Origin: Rhizopus sp. PT2906
Lineage: Eukaryota > Mucoromycota > Mucoromycetes > Mucorales > Rhizopodaceae
Length of the DNA: 18,699 nucleotides
Assembly: GCA_025529335.1 (NCBI GenBank)
Contig: JAMYHX010000664.1
Location: 1-18,699, forward strand
Reading direction: 5' to 3'
Both the position numbers and the translations under genes were made by a program. The notes under the pieces are model-generated. The model was not told the DNA's origin. It saw nothing but the letters and a program-made list of their open reading frames with translations, and did no database searches. Positions 1-8,112 of this stretch are shown here, piece by piece; the stretch's first letter is position 1; every line of letters begins with the position of its first letter.

Positions 1-8
1 GACAATAG

Positions 9-285
9 AATTTAACGACCGCGAATTTTACTCTTGGCATCAGTGTCAATAATTTTTAGAAAAACTGTATAACAAAAGGTTGGCGAGGCTATGTCCTACA
101 CCACAAAGGCTCAAGGAGGGTTAAAATGAATATGAATATGGAAATCTTGACAAAAGTATTATTGGTAGAAGAATTGATCTTCTGTTGACAAGGAAAATTC
201 TTGACGACGAGAATAAGGAAACCAATCCCGCATGTGTCACTGATGATGTTGAGCAAGTGCAATTCAATAAAACCTGATCTTTAAG
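9..285 (+). pseudogene. Possible coding remnant of unknown family at the left edge
   Basis: This stretch reads as fragments of plausible protein in two plus-strand frames. One frame gives a segment with GWRGYV and a basic run, broken by TAG at 57 and TGA near 187. Another gives FLEKLYNKRLARLCPTPQ, a stop, then a segment with SIIGRRIDLLL. The GRRIDLLL motif vaguely recalls mobile-element-associated hypothetical proteins of Mucorales, but I cannot name the family. No start codon or splice pattern gives an intact product, so this is at most a decayed fragment whose 5' part lies outside the window. It could also be chance open frame. Confidence 0.2.
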
Positions 286-612
286 AACTTTAACCTTGTA
301 CGCTTAAACTATGTCTTTTATATTAGCATATTCTCTTCCTTCCTTCACAAGTGTTCACTTGTTATCATTAGAGTGTACCTTATTTGCTGTGCGAAGATGG
401 GACTTAGAGTTTCCCTGCTTTTTTGTTCACTTACAGAGAGTTGAGTGATACGCATGTGAACAGGCACAGTATCTCACAGCTAAATTTAATACAGTAATAT
501 TTAAGAAAATACTATATATGATTCGAGATGTGTATGCTTTAATTTATTTTTAAAGAAATGCATCAATATGTGTACCTCAAAATAAAGGTAAGACAAAAAG
601 GGAGGAATAAAC
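286..612. other. Intergenic, no gene seen
   Basis: AT-rich sequence between the left-edge remnant and the 3' end of the Rrm4-like gene. I see no sustained open frame, RNA gene or repeat. It presumably contains the 3' UTR of the minus-strand gene; on the minus strand an A/T-rich stretch follows the stop at 613-615. Confidence 0.4.
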
Positions 613-2837
613 TTATTTATTGATTGGTGCATTATTTACGAGTTGTTGTAATTTGTGCTTATCATACATTGAATGAGCTAATTCTTGAATGGGTATTGTG
701 TCTAATAAACGAATGGTTACCCTTGGAGCATGTTTTACACCAGTAGCCTAATAGAAAAATTAAGGTTGGGCTATTTGTTTACTTTTTTTTGACTTACTTT
801 GACAAGCGGAAAGAGTCTGTCACCCAGTAGCTGTTTTTGCTCATATGACGCCAAATCTTTTAATGTTTCCAAAAATTTTTCAATCTCTTCTTTCAGGTCC
901 TTCGAATCAGATTCCTTTTGTTTTTTAGGCTTTACGCCCGCATCAGGCGGTGCAACAATCGGAATAGCACGAGAACATCTTGGAGGAATTTCGATATTAG
1001 GTAAATGGTAATAAAAGTTTTGCATCTGTACTTGCTGCTGTTGCTGCTGTTGTTGAAGTGGTTGAAGTGGTTGTTGTTGTTGTTGTTGTTGTTGTTGCTG
1101 CTCCTCTTCTTGAAATATTTCAAGTGCTTCCTTGGCTTGCTTAATCTTTGTCAATAGGAACGCCTTATTAAATAAACAAGTAGCCAGGTCCTTTTTCTTT
1201 AAAGTCAGCAGCATGTCAACAATATCTTGAAGGTTTTGCTCCTGTTGATTCATTGTGAAAATGGCTTGGATAATGGCTTGTCTCTTCAGCTGAGAGTTTG
1301 TCTCGGTCATTGCAGTGGTTACTGACTCAATAGAACCGCTTCGTCGTAATGTGGGCCTATTCTGCTGAGTTGGAAGAGGAGCAGGAATGAATAAACCGGA
1401 AGGGGTATAAGTTGGTTGATGGTGGATAGGTGCTGAAACTTGTCGTTTGAGTGGTAATCCATTATTATATGCATTGCTGTTCATACTACTATTATACTTG
1501 AGCTTATCTGTGGGCGTAGTTGACCTGGGATGATATGAAGCAACAGGTGCAGAATGGTTGCTGCTGTTGCTATCCGGGCTCTGATTATCTTCACTCTTAG
1601 CCTTTTTGGGTTCATGAAAGGCTACAATGATAGGCTTGGAGGCAATGAATTGGCCATTCATTCCTTCCTTGGCCTGCATAGCTTCTTCGGTCTTTGAAAA
1701 ACTGACAAATCCGAATCCTCTAGATTGCTTTGTTTGTGGGTGCTTCATAACTCGTGCTGATATGATGTGGCCATATTTCCGAAAATGCTTAAACAGATCG
1801 GCACTTTTAACTTCAAGGTCCAGATTTTTAATATAGAGATTGGTATAATCAATTGGGATATTTGATTTGACTGCCTTGGTCTAAATAAGATGAGTTAAAG
1901 AGCAAAGATAGTCATTTAGGACTTACATTAGTTTTTAATTCTGTAGCTTGTAGCTTGGTTGTATTTAAATGAGTAACGGTACTGTACATAGAGAGTAAAA
2001 AAAAGAAAGGGATATAAGGAAGAAAAAGGGAAAAAGATAAAAGATAAAAAAGAGAGAAAAGGATTAGAGGACCAAGAGGAAAGGTTTATATAGTTTTCTG
2101 TATTTGTTACCTACATGACGTTATTATGTATTATCCTGCCGTTCTAATATAGAGAGGTACATGTTAAAAAGATATATATGTTGAACGCTTGTTGATATTA
2201 TTATTTACCATCATCCGCTGTGCATCATATGCGTTCTTTGATTTAAAGTATTGTAACAAAGCTGTTGTGGAACCTTCTGACATTTTGCATGAGTTGATGG
2301 GTCCAAAAGGCCTGAATAGATCATAAATTAGCCCGGGGGACATCTTATCTGACAAGTTTTGAATATATAAAACGTTCGCTTCTACTTCCGGTTCTACTTT
2401 ATGTGGTGGATTTATCTTGAGTTGCAGTTCTACATCGGGTTTGATGCAGTTGAATAAAGCGTAGACCCGATCAGCTATAGACTTGTCAACATTTATGAAA
2501 CCACGCGATAATGACAGTGTATTACCTATCTCTTTGGTCCTAAATTGGATATAACCAGAACATACATTTCCTTTTATTTGGTTAATGTCGACTCTAAGGA
2601 GGGAATGAGTTTAGAAGTAGCTGCAGTTCCCTTATTTTACTTTATAGGATCATAATCCTTAAATAAGGCAATGATATCGTCTTTAGTCACTTTACAGCCA
2701 TCAAAGTACACTCTTTCTTTAACAAGAATATCTGGCACTATTTCCCTCAGACATGAGTCATTTCTTGTCTTTTTTGGTAGTTTGACAGTAGCCTTTGTTA
2801 AATATAGTTCCGTCATGTTGTTGATATGCTTACACAT
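613..2837 (-). CDS. rrm4: Rrm4-like RNA-binding protein: three RRMs plus two MLLE domains
   Basis: Six exons join in phase: 2837-2641, 2593-2209, 2143-2115, 1981-1927, 1880-798 and 747-613, giving 627 aa (620 if the Met at 2816 is used). RRM1 (about 42-115) and RRM2 (139-210, with YDLFRPFGPI) are divergent. RRM3 (236-310) is canonical, with LYIKNL and RGFGFVSF. After a disordered linker comes an MLLE-type helix bundle (419-478, IVDMLLTLKKKDL), a polyglutamine stretch, and a C-terminal MLLE (556-622) with EQKQLLGDRLFPLV and IRLLDT, whose second half lies only in the last exon. Order and motifs match Ustilago Rrm4, which binds mRNA and rides on endosomes along microtubules, docking through its C-terminal MLLE to PAM2-like motifs of Upa1. 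It is not ordinary PABP, which has four RRMs and one MLLE. Identity comes from motif recall; endosomal function here is inferred. Confidence 0.82.
1031..1102 (-). repeat. CAG/CAA repeat encoding polyglutamine
   Basis: Two runs of CAA/CAG codons on the minus strand, separated by a PLQPL spacer, encode ten and eight consecutive glutamines between the two MLLE domains of the Rrm4-like protein. Codons are mixed CAA and CAG, so it is not a pure triplet run. Length may vary between strains. Confidence 0.85.
1988..2085 (+). repeat. Polypurine tract inside an intron
   Basis: About 98 nt that are almost entirely A and G on the plus strand lie within the third and longest intron (1982-2114) of the Rrm4-like gene. 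On the coding strand this is a long pyrimidine tract ending near the acceptor ACAG at 1985-1982. It probably acts as an extended polypyrimidine tract for splicing. Confidence 0.6.
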
Positions 2838-2839
2838 AC

Positions 2840-2841
<2 letters not shown>

Positions 2842-2875
<34 letters not shown>
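2842..2875 (+). repeat. (GA)n microsatellite in the 5' leader of the Rrm4-like gene
   Basis: About 17 uninterrupted AG dinucleotides lie immediately upstream of the first possible start codon (2837) of the minus-strand gene, so the mRNA leader or core promoter would carry a (CT)n tract. A second, shorter AG run occurs near 2901-2915. CT-rich tracts are common near fungal transcription starts. Confidence 0.85.
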
Positions 2876-2877
<2 letters not shown>

Positions 2878-2915
2878 AAGAAAAGGATACTTTAAAGAAG
2901 AAAGAGAGAGAGAGA

Positions 2916-3121
2916 ATATAAACCCTTTTACAACCTCCCTTTTTTTAATAATTTATAATATGCAAAAAGTAATCTTCTTTTTAAACAAATATGCATAAAC
3001 CTATTATGTTTCAGGATTATTTATGTATTAAAAGCATCAAATTAGGATTTATAAAATGACAACTCAATGTGATATATTTAGTTTGAGCTTACTATTTTCT
3101 AAAAATATGCAAGGGGTCATT
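2916..3121. other. AT-rich intergenic stretch, nothing recognised
   Basis: Presumed upstream region of the Rrm4-like gene. It is AT-rich with stop codons in all frames; no RNA gene or repeat was recognised. Confidence 0.4.
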
Positions 3122-3961
3122 TTATTGACAGCTGTATTTTTTATTTACAATGTTTTGTATAGGAATTTCTACTGTTGATGTCCACCAATAAATACATCGT
3201 GCAACCCAATGTACAATTAATATGCATGTCTGACTGTTGAACAAAGGAATGTCATTCATATTACATGTCAAAAAGTCTTGTAAAAGGATAGCTTTGATGT
3301 TTTCTTTTCTGGCATCGACGGTCTTGGTTCTTTTCGATAACTAAAGGAATAGATTAGATTCAGCGTAAAATTCATCGAGAATACTTTTTCTCAACATTCA
3401 AAATGACAATATGTATCACATCAACAACCAAACAGCTTTATTTTTATTATCAAAGTTGAAAGCTAGCTGTGTCTAAGGTGTTACACATACTTGTATGAAA
3501 AGTAAAGGTGTTTATCATAATCAAGCATTGAGCTATAACACCTAGACTTGTTAATGCATTAAGGTTATGGTATCATATTTATGGAATAACCCTTGATGAT
3601 GATCAAGGGGATATATTCATAAGCCATTATTTCATGGTAATACTCCGAAAGAAGTCCTTAACCTTGGCTGAATGATCCATAAGCACTCGGGAAGGATGCG
3701 TAAATTCAGTCTTGCACTGCACGACAGACATAATACTACATCCTGTCAATATCATTTCTTTACCACCTTCTTTTGTTCTTGATATAGGGATTTTAAGAGT
3801 AGATGAGTCAAGTTGGTGATTAGACTAAATCAGACTTTCTCTCCTTTTATGCCGCCCTTTCATATGTTTGCTACATGCTTATTTACTACTTCTAACGTTG
3901 TAAGCTTCAAAAAAAAAAGGTCATTTCTCCCCAAGTGATTTCCCTTGCAGCCAGGATCTTT
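3122..3961 (-). pseudogene. Degraded coding region of unknown family
   Basis: Three blocks on the minus strand read like real protein but are interrupted. Block A (about 3961-3851) contains CKGNHLGRNDLFFLKL and EVVNKHVANI and then hits TGA. Block B (about 3822-3632) contains LDSSTLKIPISRTKEGGKE, ILTGCSIMSVVQCKT and FTHPSRVLMDHS, ending in TAA. Block C (about 3395-3122) runs through an in-frame TAG, then AILLQDFLTCNMNDIPLF and HWVARCIYWW, ending at 3122. Sequence between B and C needs frame changes. Some breaks might be introns (AG acceptors precede B and C), but in-frame stops inside readable blocks favour a pseudogene or decayed mobile-element gene. I do not recognise the family. Confidence 0.4.
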
Positions 3962-4071
3962 AATAATACTAAATTAAAATGTACACCCGTGAGTGCTTAA
4001 AGAGATGAACGTCTCCTTACGCATACTGAGACAACTATAATTTAACCACTTTGTGTACTTGAACTGTTGAC

Positions 4072-4078
4072 TATAAAA
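4072..4078 (+). promoter_or_regulatory. TATA-like box and CT-rich tract upstream of the first SDR gene
   Basis: TATAAAA lies 72 nt upstream of the ATG at 4150. A long CT-rich run (about 4112-4140) lies between them, the usual fungal arrangement for a transcription start region. This is inferred from position and sequence only. Confidence 0.45.
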
Positions 4079-4149
4079 TCATTGCAACTGTTACAAAAGT
4101 GCGGAATCTAACTTTTTTCTCTCTCTTTCTTTTTCTCTCCCACGCTACC

Positions 4150-5216
4150 ATGCTCTTCAAAAACACCTTCAACGCTATATCAAAACGACTCTATCACTCA
4201 CGCCTTCAAGGAAAAAACGTGTTTATGTAAACCATTTTGAAATATATGTTTTGCAATTAGCTAAAGTACATAAAGTACAGGAGCTTCAGCCGGAATAGGA
4301 GAAGCTTGTGCAAGAGAGTTTGCAAAGGAAGGCTCGAATTTAGTAAATGAATGTGCATATATGCATATGCATTCTTGCTTATTTCATAATAGATTCTAGC
4401 TGCACGAAGAGTGGATCGATTGAAGGCACTTCAAGAGGAACTTTCTGAACAGCATAAAGGCATACAAATCCACACTTTATCATTAGACGTTCGAAAGAAA
4501 CAAAACATCGACGAGGCTATTAGCAATTTACCTCAGAAGGACCAGATAGATGTGCTGGTTAATAATGCAGGTTTAGTGATTGGTGTAGATCATCTTGTAA
4601 ATGTCTCGGAGGACGCGTTTGATACGATGTTTGAAACCAACGTCAAGGGACTCGTCTTTTTGACTCAGGCATTGTTACCAGGCATGAAAGCAAATCAAAG
4701 AGGCCATATTATAAATATCGGATCAGTGGCAGGTAAGCAGTCTGTTTGTTTCGTAAAAGTTATTTTCTCATATTTTGACAGGAAAACAAAGTTATCCTGG
4801 CGGAAGTATTTACTGTGCTACAAAACATGCAGTCGACGCCATCACAAAGGCGCTTCTTTATGAATTGGTGGATACACCCATCAGAGTGAGCCAGATTTGT
4901 CCTGGTTTAGTAAACACAGAATTCTCGACTATTAGATTTAGAGGGGATAAAGACAAAGCAAATGATGTATATAAGGGTCTACAGCCACTCGTGGGTCAAG
5001 ATATCGGTAAAAATAGAAAAAAAAAAAAAAGACACTTTATAAACTCTTTTTTATAGCTGAACTTGTAACATTTACTGCTTCAAGGCCAAGTCATGTTAAT
5101 ATTTGTGATATGCTAGGTAAATTAAAGCAAGGTATGAATGGGCAAGAGCTAACCTCTTTATAGTATTCCCCACGTCACAGGCAGACGCAAAGACTGTTCA
5201 TCGCTCAATAAAATAA
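4150..5216 (+). CDS. Short-chain dehydrogenase/reductase, YMR226C/YdfG-like
   Basis: Six exons in phase (4150-4226, 4276-4342, 4393-4732, 4782-5006, 5057-5116, 5164-5216) give 273 aa, the usual length of a classical SDR. The Rossmann motif TGASAGIG is at residues 27-34, rebuilt only when the first intron (4227-4275) is removed. NNAG is at 105-108, the catalytic Ser at 159 (NIGSVAG), and Tyr172/Lys176 in YCATK. The C-terminal half, with PGLVNTEF and VNICDML, fits NADP-dependent 3-hydroxy acid dehydrogenases such as yeast YMR226C and bacterial YdfG, which oxidise serine and other 3-hydroxy acids. The basic, hydroxylated N-terminus before residue 22 could be a weak mitochondrial presequence. A second SDR begins 70 nt downstream on the same strand. 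Substrate is inferred from family only. Confidence 0.88.
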
Positions 5217-5286
5217 ACATTTCTTATGGACGTTGTACAGAAACGCGCTTTTTTTTTCTCTTTTTTCTTTTATTTCCCACAGTGCA

Positions 5287-6274
5287 ATGTTATTAAAACA
5301 CACAGTCTATGTGATTACTGGAGCTAATCGTGGCTTCGGTAAAGTCATTGCTGAGGTTATTGCTTCTAAAGCTAAAGAAAAGACAAGCATTATTTTGGTT
5401 GGAAGAAATAGGGCTGAACTGGAGGCGATTCAACTTGCCAACGTTGATACATACTTTATTGGCAATATTAGCTTAGAAGGAGCGCTTCAAACGGAGGAGA
5501 CGATTGTTAAATCGTTGGAAGATATGATGAAAGTAAGGTTAAAAGATATAGTGTATGATACTCATTGTTCAACAGGAATGGAGAGACCAGGATATTGCAC
5601 CTATAACAAAGGCTGTATTAATTAACAATGCTGGATCTACAGGGGATTTATCCAAAAAGGTTGATGATTATACAATGGAAGAAATACAGACTTATATTGA
5701 TCTGAACGTGACATCATACATTGCCTTAATGTATATACATATTTGGTTCAATTACACTACTAGAATCTAAAACTGATATTGAATAGAACTGGATTTATTC
5801 GTTTATTCAAAAATTATAATAGCGTCACCATAACTATTGTCAACATATCTTCATTACTTGCTGTACAGGCCTTTCCAAATTGGGGACTTTATGCCACTGG
5901 TAAATCAGCAAGAGATATGTTGTTGAAAGTGATTGCAAAAGAGAATGTAAAGCCTTCCTTTTTATTTGTATATGAATCATTTCTAATATAGATGTAGCCA
6001 TCTATTCGTACTTTATCCTATGCGCCTGGACCATTGAATAATGAAATGCAGAAAAATGTACGCGAGACATTAGGAGATGACGAACAAAAGACGCTTTATA
6101 CTAAAATGGCAAATGAAGTAAGGATAACTGTTACTATTATTATTGTTATTATTATTAAACAAACTCTATTAGGGCCAATTAGTTTCAATGCAAGATTCAG
6201 CATTAAAGTTATTCAATTTACTTGATAAAGACAGATTTGAATCAGGAGATCATATCGATTATTACGATGAATAA
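5287..6274 (+). CDS. Sepiapterin-reductase/Irc24-like short-chain dehydrogenase
   Basis: Five exons (5287-5532, 5576-5730, 5787-5946, 5998-6117, 6173-6274) join in phase to 260 aa. Residues 11-18 read TGANRGFG (NADP(H) binding), 99-102 NNAG, then Ser155/156 (VNISS) and Tyr169/Lys173 (YATGK) form the catalytic set. APGPLNNEM and the ending SGDHIDYYDE match the sepiapterin reductase subgroup that includes yeast benzil reductase Irc24. The start at 5287 places the first beta strand at the N-terminus as in the family; an upstream in-frame ATG at 5233 would add 18 hydrophobic residues. The fourth exon uses the second of two nearby AGs (5997), because the first leaves an in-frame TAG. The true substrate, a diketone or a pterin, cannot be told from sequence. 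Confidence 0.85.
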
Positions 6275-6822
6275 AGTGGTATCACAGACAAAACAGTTTA
6301 TTAACAAAATTACGAAATGTACTTGTTTCGTTATGTCATAGTATTTATGAAGAAACTTTAGTTGATAGGGATTGAAAATATCCCGACAGTGTGTTCTCAT
6401 ATATTCTATCGTATCATACAATGATATACCTGTTTCAGTAAGAGCAATGGCCACCATCCCTGGGTACTCTCTTCAGACCAGAGATACAATAGACAGCTAT
6501 GACCGTATTATGATCATTGGCCAAATCTAACCATTGATCTATGATGGATAGTGAAGGCTACATCTTATAATCTATGGATAACTTACCACGCCATCATCCT
6601 CAAATGGCAAATCCACCACTTTGATCCCATGGTCCAGTAATGCTTCAGGATCATGCGTTGGTTGACAACATCTTACGACTACTGATATATTCAAGCTTAC
6701 AAAATCCTCTATATAATGATTAAGGGTTGATTCAATTGGTGAATCCAACACTATATATCTGTTGCTACAAGATTTATGCTTGACTATGTATAATATTGGG
6801 GAAGAGGATAAGGCTATACAAG
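6242..6822 (-). pseudogene. Broken PRL-type (PTP4A) dual-specificity phosphatase
   Basis: Two exons, about 6822-6587 and 6557-6242, with a 29-nt gap bounded by GTAAGT and TAG. The first holds RYIVLDSPIESTLNHYIEDF and DLPFEDDGV, matching the PRL beta core and acid loop. The second holds the active-site loop CISGLKR (CX5R), then GMVAIALTETG and FNPYQLKFLHKYY, as in PRL phosphatases. Two defects are visible. One extra base near 6461 shifts the frame just after the arginine. The residue before the catalytic cysteine, usually His, is Tyr. No start codon precedes the first block, since an in-frame stop lies upstream, and the usual C-terminal CaaX is absent. The 3' end overlaps the SDR gene by 33 nt. 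A sequencing error could explain the shift but not the missing start. Confidence 0.6.
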
Positions 6823-6872
6823 AAAAGATAGGACCACTGTGATTTATTTACTAAAAAAAAGTGGTTTGCACA

Positions 6873-6886
6873 GTAAGTCCAGCTAT
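6873..6886 (+). repeat. Left copy of a 14-nt target-site duplication
   Basis: GTAAGTCCAGCTAT here is identical to 9748-9761 and brackets the LINE. TSDs of this length are typical of LINE insertion by target-primed reverse transcription. Confidence 0.7.
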
Positions 6887-6992
6887 GCGATCCCTCTCAC
6901 ACTTGTACCTACTTTATAAAATTGCCTTATTTGGAAAGTGATTATATTGACATCGGCATTAATTCAATATTTCAAACACTTCATTAACTAAA

Positions 6993-8112
6993 ATGACAAA
7001 GAATCGCGGTCCAGTTCGCATTTGAAAATGCAAACCGACATTTCGAGTGCCCTTTATGCAAAACATTAAGACATTTCCTTAAGCATGGATACTCTACTTA
7101 GGGATCCAATTCAGCCAGTCTTTGTATGTAAATCATTCAGGAGACAATCGACAGTATATGAGGTTTACCAAATACTCTGTAGTACTAACAATATCAATGA
7201 GAATTCTCAGCAAGTCATCGAATCTTCTACAAACTTTCAAAAATCCAACTCTCGTGACTCACGCGATGAACTAATCAACCAATTTATCAAACAAGTTGAG
7301 CGACTTACAACTGAACTGAACCAAGCACGAGAACAGATCTCTAAACTTATGGCTCTTCAAGCTTCAACTCAAGTAAACAATAGCTCACAAGCTATTACTA
7401 ATACTGAATTTTCTCCACTTTATGGAGCAAATTCTCAAAATCTTGATGGTTCAATCTCTCAGGGCTCTTGGCATAACCCCTCCAAAGTAACTGCATTAAA
7501 GCAGTCCATGTATCTCAACCGTCAAAAAAGTCGAATTCGTAAGGAAGAAACGGCTGCTCGTTTCTTCCAACCACCTTCCACTAATCAAGAATTCCAATAC
7601 CTCTATGTCTCTACTAAAGCCCATGTTCCCGCTGGTAAGCTTCGCTCCTACCTACGCAATATGGGCGTCAACAATGCGCGTGTACTAGATATCCATTATC
7701 CAGACTGCAATATTACTGCTCTTCTCATCCATAATGATTATGTTACCGAATTCAAACAACTACTTAAATCTAAACGGCTCCACCTTGCTAACAATTTTGA
7801 CCCTAGAACGGTTCTACTCTCAAATATCCGCAACATAAAGATCTTACAGAACAAGAACAAACTTCCAAAGCATGTAAAATCCAACAACAACGCCTTCAAC
7901 ATGCTGTTCTCCATATTCGCGAACCAGTAAAGTGTGCAGTAGCATACTGCTTTTATCAGCAAAAGTGGTTACCCAAAACATTCATTGATCAACTTAACAA
8001 CTCTCGTTATGGACAATCAGAAGATGTCTTTGATATGGATGAGTATACCATGGACAATTTCTCTAAAGACACGACAACCAATGTTACCAACCTTAACAAC
8101 ATTCAACGTTAA
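6993..8112 (+). pseudogene. LINE ORF1 (zinc finger plus coiled coil), frameshifted
   Basis: ORF1 of the element probably begins at ATG 6993. After a frameshift near 7010 it reads HFECPLCKTLRHFLKH, a C-X2-C-X4-H-X3-H zinc finger. Another shift near 7085-7110 leads into an open block of 281 codons (7085-7930) with a leucine-rich heptad region (about 7267-7360, FIKQVERLTTELNQAREQ) that probably forms a coiled coil, and a globular segment around HVPAGKLRSYL. A third shift near 7840 moves the frame to one that continues through CAVAYCFYQQKWLPKTF to the TAA at 8110-8112. Such proteins bind element RNA. The copy cannot make the full protein. Confidence 0.7.

Noticed and set aside
774..798. Reading the Rrm4-like protein through GTAAGT to a stop at 771
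   Set aside because: Gives only half an MLLE domain; treating GTAAGT...TATTAG as an intron restores the second half of the fold in frame.
799..1011. Plus-strand open frame of 70 codons
   Set aside because: Lies antisense to the well-supported exon 5 of the Rrm4-like gene and has no family motif.
5233..5286. Upstream Met for the second SDR, adding a hydrophobic leader
   Set aside because: SDRs of this subgroup start just before the first beta strand; the ATG at 5287 fits and the added stretch comes from a T-rich leader.
6465..6502. Explaining the phosphatase frameshift by a small intron
   Set aside because: An intron beginning at the GTACCC and ending at the next suitable AG would remove the conserved helix VAIALTE, which is readable in the genome; a one-base insertion explains it more simply.
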